Source of the DNA: an uncultured Erysipelotrichaceae bacterium
Lineage (GTDB): Bacteria > Bacillota_I > Bacilli_A > Erysipelotrichales > Erysipelotrichaceae
Direction of reading: 5' to 3'
Length of the DNA: 16,163 nucleotides
Assembly: GCA_902796465.1 (NCBI GenBank)
Contig: CADBPK010000213.1
Coordinates: 1-16,163 of the forward strand
The notes beneath the pieces are model-generated. The model saw nothing but the letters and a program-made list of their open reading frames with translations. It made no database searches and had not been told where the DNA came from. Position numbers and translations under genes: made by a program. Below, piece after piece: positions 7,954 to 14,789 of the stretch. How positions within the stretch are numbered: the first letter of the stretch is position 1; each line of letters starts with the position of its first letter.

Positions 7954-10212
7954 ATGAATGAGAATATTATCAGGGCCATTGCCTCGGAACTCAAAGTCGG
8001 CATTGACCAGGTAAAAAATACATTATCCCTTCTGGAAGAAGGAAATACGGTCCCGTTCATTGCCCGTTACCGTAAGGAAATGACAAAGGGACTGGATGAA
8101 GAACAGATCCTCTTCATCCAGAAACAGTATGACTATCAGAACAAGCTGGCAGAGCGGAAGGAAAGCGTTCTGAAGCTCATCGAGGAACAGGGCAAACTGA
8201 CGGATGAGATCCGGAAGTCCGTGGCAGAGTGTACAAAGCTTTCCCAGGTCGAGGATATCTACCGCCCGTATATGCAGAAAAAGAAGACCCGTGCTGCCGC
8301 GGCGATCAAGAACGGCATGCAGCCGCTGGCTGACTGGATGCTGGGGATGCCGCAGGAAGGCGACCTCATGCAGGAAGCTGAAAAATATGTCAGCGAAACC
8401 GTTAAGAATGCGGAAGCTGCCGTACAAGGCGCGAAGGATATCATCGCGGAAGTTGTCAGCGACAACGCCAAGCAGAGATGGGCATTCAAGGATTTCATCA
8501 CGAATACAGGCGTCATTGAAACAAAATTGAAGAAGGACGCCAAGGATGAAAACCAGGTCTATAAGATGTACTACGAGTACAGCGAGAAGGTAACGCAGAT
8601 CGCGGATCACAGGATCATGGCGATCGACCGCGCGGAAAAGGAAAAGGTCATCTCCGTTTCATTCGTCTTTGATGAGGAACATCTGCAGGAAGAAGCGCTG
8701 AAGAACCTGACGCACGGGAAGGAATCCGTCGTCCTGGATGCGCTCAGGGAAGCTGCCGAAGACGGCTGTTCGAGACTCCTGTTCCCGTCCGTTGAAAGAG
8801 AGATCCGCTCTGAACTGAGTGAAAGAGCGCAGACAAAATCCATCGAGATCTTCTCCATGAACCTCGAGAAATTATTACTCCAGCCGCCGCTGAAGGGCAG
8901 GATCGTACTCGGGTTTGACCCGGCGTTCCGTACCGGCTGCAAACTTGCAGTCCTGGATGAAACCGGAAAGATGCTGAAGATCGACAAGATCTATCCGCAT
9001 GCCCCGGTCGGCAAAGTAGAAGAAGCCAGGAAGAAGATGCTGGACCTGATCAAACGATACAATATCGAGATCATCGCGATCGGAAACGGCACCGCTTCCC
9101 GTGAAAGCGAGAAGTTCGTGGCCGACCTGATCCGTGACTATCATCTTTCCGTCAGCTATGCGATCGTTTCCGAGGCAGGCGCTTCCGTCTATTCCGCAGG
9201 CGATATCGCCAGGGCGGAATTCCCGGATCTGCAGGTCGAGGAAAGAAGCGCCGTGTCCATCGGCAGAAGACTGCTGGACCCGCTGGCAGAGCTGATCAAG
9301 ATCGATCCGAAATCCATCGGTGTCGGCCAGTATCAGCATGACCTGCCGCAGAAGGCATTATCCGAACGTCTGGATGAAGCGATCATGAAAGCCGTCAACC
9401 GTACAGGCTGTGATGTCAATACCGCTTCCCCGGAACTGCTCATGCATATTTCCGGTCTGAACAAGGCAAGCGCGGCGGAGATCGTGAACTACCGCAATGC
9501 CAACGGACGTTTTACCAACCGGAACCAGCTGATGAACGTCAAAAAGATGGGTGCGAAGACATTTACCCAGTGCGCCGGCTTTCTGCGTATCGTAGGCGGC
9601 GAGGAACCACTGGATGAGACTTCGATCCATCCGGAAAGCTATGAAGCCGCGAAGAAACTGATGGCTGCCTGCGGCATCACCGCACTTGGCCAGGCAGACG
9701 CTGAATTCGACCAGGAAAAGACAAAAGATCTGGGCATTGACGCCTATACGCTGAAGGATATCGAAGACGCGATTCGTCAGCCGCTGAGAGACTACCGTGA
9801 CCAGTTCGAAGGCGCCCTGCTGAAGAGCGACGTGCTGGAGATCAGCGACCTGTCTGTCGGCGACCAGCTGTCCGGCACGGTACGCAACGTCGTCGATTTC
9901 GGTGCCTTCATCGATATCGGCCTGCATGAGGACGGTCTTGCGCATATCTCCCATATGTCCATGAAACGGATCAGCCATCCTTCGGAAGTTGTTTCCGTCG
10001 GTGATATCGTTACCGTATGGGTCTATGCGGTGGAAGAGGAAAGAGGCCGTGTGCAGCTGAGCCTGCTTCCGCTGGAAAAGCTGCAGGAAAGAGACGCGGC
10101 TGTCAAATACAGGAAGAAAAAAGGAAAGAACCAGAACAACAAGCCGAAGAAGAAGGAAGTCACCATGGACGACGCCATGGCAAGACTGATGGAACGTTTC
10201 GGAAAGAACTGA
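7954..10212 (+). CDS. tex: Tex/YhgF-family S1 RNA-binding transcription accessory protein
   Basis: Tex is a conserved cytoplasmic nucleic-acid-binding protein associated with transcription. Length is 752 residues, near the family norm of about 720-780. Domain order is standard: an N-terminal helical Tex domain with VPFIARYRKE near residue 30; a YqgF/RNase-H-like domain beginning about residue 318 (VLGFDPAFRTGCKLAV); helix-hairpin-helix repeats about 488-560 (NTASPELLMHISGL, VKKMGAKTFTQCAGF); an S1 domain about 634-705 (GTVRNVVDFGAFIDIG through VQLSLL); and a basic lysine-rich tail. ATG 7954 is preferred over an in-frame start at 7879 because GGAGG (7940-7944) lies 9 bases before it and an extended -10 lies just upstream. 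It is monocistronic, with its own terminator. Confidence 0.96.
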   Translation: MNENIIRAIASELKVGIDQVKNTLSLLEEGNTVPFIARYRKEMTKGLDEEQILFIQKQYDYQNKLAERKESVLKLIEEQGKLTDEIRKSVAECTKLSQVEDIYRPYMQKKKTRAAAAIKNGMQPLADWMLGMPQEGDLMQEAEKYVSETVKNAEAAVQGAKDIIAEVVSDNAKQRWAFKDFITNTGVIETKLKKDAKDENQVYKMYYEYSEKVTQIADHRIMAIDRAEKEKVISVSFVFDEEHLQEEALKNLTHGKESVVLDALREAAEDGCSRLLFPSVEREIRSELSERAQTKSIEIFSMNLEKLLLQPPLKGRIVLGFDPAFRTGCKLAVLDETGKMLKIDKIYPHAPVGKVEEARKKMLDLIKRYNIEIIAIGNGTASRESEKFVADLIRDYHLSVSYAIVSEAGASVYSAGDIARAEFPDLQVEERSAVSIGRRLLDPLAELIKIDPKSIGVGQYQHDLPQKALSERLDEAIMKAVNRTGCDVNTASPELLMHISGLNKASAAEIVNYRNANGRFTNRNQLMNVKKMGAKTFTQCAGFLRIVGGEEPLDETSIHPESYEAAKKLMAACGITALGQADAEFDQEKTKDLGIDAYTLKDIEDAIRQPLRDYRDQFEGALLKSDVLEISDLSVGDQLSGTVRNVVDFGAFIDIGLHEDGLAHISHMSMKRISHPSEVVSVGDIVTVWVYAVEEERGRVQLSLLPLEKLQERDAAVKYRKKKGKNQNNKPKKKEVTMDDAMARLMERFGKN

Positions 10213-10218
10213 TGAAAC

Positions 10219-10251
10219 AGAGGGATCCCGCAGGGATCTCTTTTGTTTTTT
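10219..10251 (+). terminator. Intrinsic terminator of tex
   Basis: AGAGGGATCC pairs with GGATCTCTTT (two G-U pairs) around CGCAG, followed by a T-rich tract interrupted by one G. It starts 7 bases after the tex stop codon. Confidence 0.8.
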
Positions 10252-10267
10252 CCGGGAGGGATTTTCG

Positions 10268-10276
10268 TGCTACTAT
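10268..10276 (+). promoter_or_regulatory. Possible extended -10 promoter of the GNAT-MsrA/kinase operon
   Basis: TGCTACTAT fits the TGnTANNAT extended -10 pattern and lies between the tex terminator and ATG 10315. No convincing -35 is present. Confidence 0.45.
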
Positions 10277-10314
10277 TAAATCAGCAGCTTCACCAATCAT
10301 GAAAAGATAAGCAT

Positions 10315-11295
10315 ATGCTGGAAGAAAAGATCCGCTCCGACAGAATGACACTGCGCAGACTGCGTATTGAGGACGCAGAAGCTTTTTCTGCTGTATTCGG
10401 GAAGGGGATCGGAAATGAAAAAGCCGAAGAGTATCTTTCCGTATCCATGGAACGGGAAGGCGTTATCATGGTCATCGATACCGGCATGATCATAGGGTTT
10501 ATCGAGGTGTTCCATATAGAAGCACATGCCGCTGAGATCGGCTACCGCATCATGCCGGAATACCGCAATCAGAAATACGCAAAGGACGCGGTCTTCCTGC
10601 TTACAAAATATCTGCATGAACATGAACATATCCGGAAGATCACCGCTAAGACAAGGACAGACAACGAATGGTCTGTCCGGGTCCTGGAACATAACGGCTA
10701 TGAGCGGATCAGGGAAGAGAACGGACTGCGGTATTATGCCCATTATCTGAAAGAAACCAAAGAGATGGAAACGCATGCGGGAAGTGAAAAGGAGATCATC
10801 CTCGCGGGCGGCTGTTTCTGGGGACTTGAACGGGCATTCAGACTGCTTGACGGTGTAAAGCATACCAGTACCGGCTACGCCAACGGGAACACGGAAGCCC
10901 CGGTATATGAGGAAGTATGCCGGAATGAAACAGGCTATAAGGAAGCGGTGCGGATCCTGTATGATCCGGATACGCTGTCACTGGATACGATATTGGAAGC
11001 TTTCTTCCTCTGCATTGACCCGACGGTGAAAAACCGGCAGGGAAATGATATCGGTACACAGTATCAGACAGGCGTTTACTACACGGACGAAAGCGACAGG
11101 GAGAAACTGAAAGCGATCTTTGCGGCAGAAAAGAAAAAATACGAAAACTTTTATACGGAACTGGAACCGCTGAAGAATTTCTGGACAGCGGAGGAATATC
11201 ATCAGAATTATCTGGAAAAACACCCGGACGGCTACTGCCATATCGCATTTGAAGAAATGGAAAAGATCCGGGCACTGAACAGGAGGAAGTTATGA
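10315..11295 (+). CDS. GNAT acetyltransferase-MsrA fusion
   Basis: This 326-residue protein joins two enzymes in one uninterrupted frame. Residues 1 to about 145 are a RimJ/RimL-like GNAT domain: an N-terminal MTLRRLRIEDAEAF strand-helix, EIGYRIMPEYRNQKYA at the acetyl-CoA loop, and TDNEWSVRVLEHNGY near its end. Residues from about 158 are peptide methionine-S-sulfoxide reductase: GCFWG with catalytic C167, then TGYANG, YEEVC, TGYKEAV, NRQGNDIGTQYQTGVYY and the C-terminal HPDGYCHI. MsrA reduces methionine-S-sulfoxide in oxidised proteins. The GNAT substrate is unknown. An in-frame ATG at 10765 (M151) could give separate MsrA but has no strong ribosome site. The SD before 10315 is also weak. 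Its stop overlaps the next start as ATGA. Confidence 0.92.
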   Translation: MLEEKIRSDRMTLRRLRIEDAEAFSAVFGKGIGNEKAEEYLSVSMEREGVIMVIDTGMIIGFIEVFHIEAHAAEIGYRIMPEYRNQKYAKDAVFLLTKYLHEHEHIRKITAKTRTDNEWSVRVLEHNGYERIREENGLRYYAHYLKETKEMETHAGSEKEIILAGGCFWGLERAFRLLDGVKHTSTGYANGNTEAPVYEEVCRNETGYKEAVRILYDPDTLSLDTILEAFFLCIDPTVKNRQGNDIGTQYQTGVYYTDESDREKLKAIFAAEKKKYENFYTELEPLKNFWTAEEYHQNYLEKHPDGYCHIAFEEMEKIRALNRRKL

Positions 11296-12959
11296 AACTT
11301 CAAGTATTGTTTCCCGACGGAAAACGGGAAGAACTGATCTATGACAGGGCTGTCACAGCTCAGAAGATCATCAGGGACCATGAGGAGCACTGTCCGCATC
11401 CGGTATATTTCTGCCGGATCGGAGGGGTGGAGAAGCAGCTGTATGACATGATCGAAGAAGACGCAGAGGTGGAACTTCTGGACATCGTGGACCCGTATGC
11501 CAACATGGCTTACCAGTCTTCGCTGATCCTGCTGTATGTCAAGGCAGTGCATGACATACTGGGAAAAGATGTGCCTGTCGCGGTCGCGAATTCCTTAAGC
11601 AAAGGCCTGTTCACCACCATCCGCAAAGGCAATCCTTCCGATGAAAAGATCGCCGAGATCGAAAAGCGCATGCATGACCTGGTGATGGAGGATATCCCGT
11701 TCGTGCAGAAAAAAATGACGCGGGAGAAAGCGATCCGCTTTTTCCGCGACAACGGGAATTCCTATCTGGTCAGACTGCTGGAAAGCGCGCCGGATATGAC
11801 GAATGCATATCTCTGTTCGCTCGATGACGAGACAGATATTTCATATACCATCATCCTGCCTTCCACCGGCAAGATCGACCTGTTCCAGCTGCGCCGCTAC
11901 CGCAACGGCATCCTGCTCAGGTTCCCGCACAGGCTGTATCCGGACCGCGTCCCGCCGTATCAGGAACAGCGTCTGCTGTATGACGCTTTTTCCGAAGAGA
12001 CGCAGTGGAACAAGATCATGAATGTACACTACGCGGCAGACCTGAATGCCGAGATCGGCGACGGGGAATACAAGGAACTTGTACTGGTCAGTGAAGCCCT
12101 GCATGAAAAGAAGATCGCTGAGATCGCCGGCGTGATCGCAAAGGAGAGAAAGCGGATCATCCTGATCGCGGGACCTTCCGCCAGCGGGAAGACGACATTT
12201 GCCAAACGGCTCTGCATCCAGCTCCGGGTACGAGGCCTGCGGCCGCTGTATCTCGGAACAGATGACTATTTCCTCAACCGGGACGAGATGATCCCGGATG
12301 AGAACGGAAACAAGGATTTCGAATGTCTGGAAGCGGTCAATATCGGTCTGTTCACCGAGCAGATGAACCAGCTGCTTGACGGCAAGAAAGTGGATATCCC
12401 GGAGTTTGATTTCATTACCGGCAAAAAGGTATTCGGACGCCGCATCACATCGATCGAAAAATCCCAGCCCATTGTTATTGAGGGCATACACGGGCTGAAC
12501 CCGCGGCTGACTGAAGGCATCAATGATGATGAAAAATTCAAGATCTATATCAGTCCTCTGACCCAGCTGAATATCGATACGCATCACCGTATCCCGACAA
12601 CCGACGCGCGCATGATCCGCCGGATCGTGCGGGATCACCGCACCAGGGGCAGGGATGCCGTTACGACGATCACCGGCTGGCCGTCTGTGCGGGCAGGCGA
12701 AGAAAAATACATCTTCCCGTTCAACGTAGAGGCAGATGTATTCTTCAACTCACAGTGTCTGTATGAATTATCCGCTTTGAAGCATTACGCAGAGCCGCTT
12801 CTGGAGGCGATCCCGCCGGAATCCCCGGCATATCCGGAAGCACAGCGCATGCTGGCGTTCCTGCAGTGCTTTGTGGAAATGACAGATGACAGCATTATCC
12901 CGAACCAGTCAATCGTCAGGGAGTTTATCGGCGGCAGTGTCCTCATGAACGAAGAGTGA
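11292..12959 (+). CDS. Uridine-kinase-like nucleoside kinase with N-terminal TGS and ThrRS-like editing-type domains
   Basis: The protein is 555 residues long. Residues 1-65 form a TGS-like beta-grasp domain. Residues about 74-225 resemble the second N-terminal (editing) domain of threonyl-tRNA synthetase, including EIEKRMHDL and LPSTGKIDLFQL. From about 285 comes a P-loop kinase of the uridine kinase/phosphoribulokinase family: Walker A GPSASGKT at 294-301, the TDDYFLNRDE substrate loop, PEFDFITGKK, EGIHGLNPRL and the arginine-rich RRIVRDHRTRGR lid. It probably phosphorylates a nucleoside using ATP or GTP, though the substrate is unproven. The ThrRS catalytic core is absent. AGGAGG (11281-11286) lies inside the end of the GNAT-MsrA gene, and the ATGA overlap couples them. 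The last 51 bases overlap the convergent VanZ gene. Confidence 0.9.
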   Translation: MKLQVLFPDGKREELIYDRAVTAQKIIRDHEEHCPHPVYFCRIGGVEKQLYDMIEEDAEVELLDIVDPYANMAYQSSLILLYVKAVHDILGKDVPVAVANSLSKGLFTTIRKGNPSDEKIAEIEKRMHDLVMEDIPFVQKKMTREKAIRFFRDNGNSYLVRLLESAPDMTNAYLCSLDDETDISYTIILPSTGKIDLFQLRRYRNGILLRFPHRLYPDRVPPYQEQRLLYDAFSEETQWNKIMNVHYAADLNAEIGDGEYKELVLVSEALHEKKIAEIAGVIAKERKRIILIAGPSASGKTTFAKRLCIQLRVRGLRPLYLGTDDYFLNRDEMIPDENGNKDFECLEAVNIGLFTEQMNQLLDGKKVDIPEFDFITGKKVFGRRITSIEKSQPIVIEGIHGLNPRLTEGINDDEKFKIYISPLTQLNIDTHHRIPTTDARMIRRIVRDHRTRGRDAVTTITGWPSVRAGEEKYIFPFNVEADVFFNSQCLYELSALKHYAEPLLEAIPPESPAYPEAQRMLAFLQCFVEMTDDSIIPNQSIVREFIGGSVLMNEE

Positions 12960-13436
12960 CATAAACGGTTTCAGGATCACGAACCAGAGCACGGCACCGA
13001 TGACGGCACCGGCAGTATTGTTGATGAGGTCGGTGATGTCCGCGATCCGGGTGCTGAAGAGGAACTGCAGTATCTCGATCGTCAGGGAAAACAGGGCACC
13101 GCACAGGACGGTCTTCACAAAGGAAGACTTTGTGACAGCCGGATACAGGATGCCGAAGGGCAAGAACATCAGGATGTTCAGGACGATCTGACGTTTATAG
13201 TCACCGCGTTTCAGGATCAGGTCGATATACGGCCTGAGATTGAAACTGTGGCTGTCGGAAAAGGCGTCCGGGATGCGGATGAAAAACGGCATCAGTGTGA
13301 TATTGCATACAAGAACGATATAAAGAAAAAACAGAAAAGCCGGCAGAACGGTACGCAGACCTCTGTCTTTGTTATTCCGGAAAACACAGAAATAGAATAC
13401 AGTGCACAATGCGATCAGATCGGGCAGGATTTCCAT
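12909..13436 (-). CDS. VanZ-family membrane protein
   Basis: This protein of 175 residues (from ATG 13436) has four hydrophobic segments and VanZ-family signatures: SFNLRPYIDLI, then NILMFLPFGILYP, then SLTIEILQFLFSTRIADITDLINNTAGAVIG in conserved spacing. VanZ proteins are small polytopic membrane proteins. The founding member affects teicoplanin resistance, but most chromosomal members have no known role. No van genes are nearby, so resistance should not be assumed. A GTG at 13442 would add two residues. No Shine-Dalgarno sequence precedes either start, and a -10-like TATAGT ends only 6 bases before the ATG. The 3' end overlaps the convergent nucleoside kinase gene by 51 bases, so these reading frames constrain each other there. 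Confidence 0.88.
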   Translation of the reverse strand: MEILPDLIALCTVFYFCVFRNNKDRGLRTVLPAFLFFLYIVLVCNITLMPFFIRIPDAFSDSHSFNLRPYIDLILKRGDYKRQIVLNILMFLPFGILYPAVTKSSFVKTVLCGALFSLTIEILQFLFSTRIADITDLINNTAGAVIGAVLWFVILKPFMSLFVHEDTAADKLPDD

Positions 13437-13442
13437 GCCCAC

Positions 13443-13471
13443 ACTATATCACGGTATAGGCGATGTGTCTT
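13443..13471 (-). promoter_or_regulatory. Possible promoter giving a leaderless VanZ transcript
   Basis: On the minus strand AAGACA (13471-13466), a 17-base spacer and TATAGT (13448-13443) lie directly before the coding region. A transcript from it would begin at about the A of ATG 13436. Confidence 0.4.
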
Positions 13472-13554
13472 TCGCGGGAATGATTAAGATTTGCTGCGAA
13501 GAGACGCCGGGAAAACAGAAAAAACAGCTCCGGCACCTGTGATGATGTACTCAT

Positions 13555-13572
13555 TTACATGCGTGTATGTAA
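13555..13572 (+). promoter_or_regulatory. Palindrome upstream of the PTS promoter (candidate operator)
   Basis: TTACAT-GCGTGT-ATGTAA has perfect 6-base arms and a partly symmetric centre, 38 bases upstream of the -35 box. The position suits an activator or GntR/LacI-type regulator. The regulator is unknown. Confidence 0.4.
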
Positions 13573-13609
13573 TCTGTTTCAGAATGTTTAGGGACCGAAA
13601 AAAATATTA

Positions 13610-13638
13610 TTGAAATGAAAGCGTTTTCGTATTATTCT
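13610..13638 (+). promoter_or_regulatory. Promoter of the PTS IIB-IIB-IIA cassette
   Basis: TTGAAA (13610-13615), a 17-base spacer and TATTCT (13633-13638) form a sigma-A-type promoter. The predicted start near 13645 gives a leader of about 50 bases before ATG 13698. Confidence 0.7.
13615..13630 (+). promoter_or_regulatory. cre box (CcpA catabolite repression site)
   Basis: ATGAAAGCGTTTTCGT matches the cre consensus WTGNNARCGNWWWCAW at all but one defined position (G for A at position 15). It fills the spacer between -35 and -10, where bound CcpA would block RNA polymerase. Confidence 0.75.
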
Positions 13639-13645
13639 AAATACA

Positions 13646-13657
13646 GAATCATGATTC
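13646..13657 (+). promoter_or_regulatory. Perfect 12-base palindrome at the predicted PTS transcription start
   Basis: GAATCATGATTC begins about where transcription should start. It could be a repressor operator or a tiny 5' hairpin in the leader. A short CACC-GGAA-GGTG hairpin follows immediately (13657-13668). Confidence 0.4.
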
Positions 13658-13697
13658 ACCGGAAGGTGTTCATTAAAGAAAAGGAAGGGATTAAATA

Positions 13698-13997
13698 ATG
13701 AAAAAAATCACGTTATTCTGCTCTGCAGGCATGTCCACTTCTCTTCTCGTTAACAAAATGAGAGAAGAAGCACAGAAGAAAGGCGCTGACTATGACATCA
13801 ACGCTTACTCTCTGAACGAATTAGACAAGGGTGCTGATTCTGACTGCATCCTCCTCGGCCCACAGGTTCGTTTCGCTCTCGATAAGGTTAAAAAAGCTTA
13901 TCCGGACAAGCCGATCGATTTCATCGACATGCGTATCTATGGTCTGATGGACGGCAAAGGCGCAATTGCAATCGCTGAAAAATTAATGGGAGAATAA
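13698..13997 (+). CDS. PTS lactose/cellobiose-family IIB component (first copy)
   Basis: IIB proteins pass phosphate from IIA to a sugar bound by the membrane IIC. This 99-residue protein has the P-loop-like phosphocysteine site at C8 (LFCSAGMSTSLLV), ILLGPQVRFALDK in mid-protein and the conserved end YGLMDGKGAIAIAEKLMG. It is full length for the family. GGAAGGGA lies shortly before ATG 13698. It is the first gene behind the cre-controlled promoter. It is rich in GCT, TCT, GTT and TTA codons, unlike flanking genes. It is about two thirds identical by eye to the second IIB gene at 14076. No IIC gene is adjacent, so the sugar cannot be named. Confidence 0.95.
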   Translation: MKKITLFCSAGMSTSLLVNKMREEAQKKGADYDINAYSLNELDKGADSDCILLGPQVRFALDKVKKAYPDKPIDFIDMRIYGLMDGKGAIAIAEKLMGE

Positions 13998-14010
13998 TTC
14001 TTCTGAATCA

Positions 14011-14042
14011 ATTAAGACAACAACTTCGGTTGTTGTCTTAAT
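14011..14042 (+). ncRNA. Perfect 14-bp hairpin with UUCG tetraloop between the two IIB genes
   Basis: ATTAAGACAACAAC and GTTGTTGTCTTAAT pair without mismatch around TTCG, closed by C-G, the most stable tetraloop type. No T-run follows, so it is not a classical intrinsic terminator. It is best read as a structured intercistronic RNA element that could stabilise or set the boundary of the upstream IIB message. Confidence 0.8.
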
Positions 14043-14075
14043 ACTTAAAAGATAGTCAAAGAAAAGGAGAATAGA

Positions 14076-14381
14076 ATGTCAAAAGTAGTAACATTATTCT
14101 GCGCAGCAGGTATGTCTACCAGCTTGCTCGTCAACAAGATGAAGGAAGCAGCTGCAGCTCAGGGGCTCGACTATGAAATCGCTGCATATTCTTTAGGTGA
14201 TTTTGACGAGAAAGCACCGTTAGCTGACGTCATCCTTCTTGGACCGCAGGTCCGCTATGCACTCGACAAACTGAAAAAACAGCACCCCGACTATAAGATC
14301 AGTGACATTCCGATGAGACTGTACGGCTTAATGGACGGCAAGGGAACAATTGAAATTGCAAAGAAAATGATGGGAGAATAA
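14076..14381 (+). CDS. PTS lactose/cellobiose-family IIB component (second copy)
   Basis: This 101-residue paralogue of the upstream IIB has its phosphocysteine at C9 (LFCAAGMSTSLLV), ILLGPQVRYALDK, and the same C-terminal YGLMDGKGTIEIAKKMMG. Differences concentrate in the variable middle (after AYSL and around residues 70-76), where IIB surfaces meet IIA and IIC. The copies may therefore differ in partner choice; this is inference. AAAGGAG lies just upstream of ATG 14076. Only 2 bases separate its stop from the IIA start, whose ribosome site (GGGAG) is inside this gene's end. Both IIB copies retain the cysteine and look functional. Confidence 0.95.
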   Translation: MSKVVTLFCAAGMSTSLLVNKMKEAAAAQGLDYEIAAYSLGDFDEKAPLADVILLGPQVRYALDKLKKQHPDYKISDIPMRLYGLMDGKGTIEIAKKMMGE

Positions 14382-14383
14382 TA

Positions 14384-14695
14384 ATGGAAGGTACAGAATT
14401 AGTCGCTTTTAACATTATCGCAAACGTTGGAACAGCTCGTTCCTGCTACATCGGCGCTATCGACGCTGCAGCTGAAGGCAATTACGAAGAAGCTGAAAAG
14501 ATGATCGAAGAAGGCAAAGAAGCTTTCAACGGCGGACACAACGCTCACCATGACATGCTGACAGCAATGGCAAACGGCGAAAAGATCGAAATGACATTAC
14601 TGCTCACACACGCAGAAGACCAGCTCATGAGTGCTGAAGCATTCGGAATCCTGGCTGAAAAGTTCGTTGCTTTATACAAGAAGGTAAACGGCTGA
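14384..14695 (+). CDS. PTS lactose/cellobiose-family IIA component
   Basis: IIA takes phosphate from HPr and gives it to IIB. This 103-residue protein matches the all-helical trimeric LacA/CelC-type family: VAFNIIANVGTARSCYIGAIDAA in the first helix, AHHDMLT, and the phosphohistidine site LLLTHAEDQLM with H76 and the nearby D79 expected to lie at the metal-binding trimer axis. The length is normal. The start lies 2 bases after the second IIB stop, indicating co-translation. A terminator follows at 14718. Codon use is the same high-expression type as in the two IIB genes. No IIC or glycosidase follows. Confidence 0.95.
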   Translation: MEGTELVAFNIIANVGTARSCYIGAIDAAAEGNYEEAEKMIEEGKEAFNGGHNAHHDMLTAMANGEKIEMTLLLTHAEDQLMSAEAFGILAEKFVALYKKVNG

Positions 14696-14717
14696 TTACA
14701 GCGTAAAAATGTCTGAG

Positions 14718-14742
14718 AGCCTGCAGAAATGCGGGCTTTTTT
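14718..14742 (+). terminator. Intrinsic terminator of the PTS cassette
   Basis: AGCCTGCA and TGCGGGCT (one G-U) flank a GAAA tetraloop, and six T residues end the structure. It closes the operon after IIA. Confidence 0.9.
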
Positions 14743-14769
14743 GATTTTCGGACAGATAACTAATATAAT
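14741..14769 (+). promoter_or_regulatory. Promoter of the deaminase-like gene
   Basis: TTGATT (14741-14746), a 17-base spacer and a perfect TATAAT (14764-14769) precede ATG 14790. The -35 begins within the T-run of the PTS terminator. Confidence 0.8.
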
Positions 14770-14789
14770 CATGGCAAACGGGGGAAGAT

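Noticed and set aside
10765..11295. Separate msrA gene starting at the internal ATG 10765
   Set aside because: No Shine-Dalgarno sequence stands before it and the upstream GNAT frame runs into it without a stop, so one fused product is the simpler reading.
12909..13436. Glycopeptide resistance from the VanZ-family gene
   Set aside because: No vanHAX, vanRS or vanY genes are present. VanZ-like proteins are widespread without a resistance role.
13506..13534. GCCGG...CCGGC inverted repeat
   Set aside because: Only 5 bp with a 19-base loop and no T-run on either strand, so it is not a credible terminator or RNA element.
13480..13542. Possible 20-residue peptide (MIKICCEETPGKQ...) upstream of the PTS operon
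   Set aside because: GCGGGA is too close to its ATG, there is no promoter of its own, and it lies upstream of the mapped-by-eye PTS promoter. Length alone does not support it.
14011..14042. Treating the hairpin between the IIB genes as an intrinsic terminator
   Set aside because: The sequence after the stem is ACTTAAAAG with no T-run, and the downstream IIB and IIA genes have no promoter visible in the short gap.
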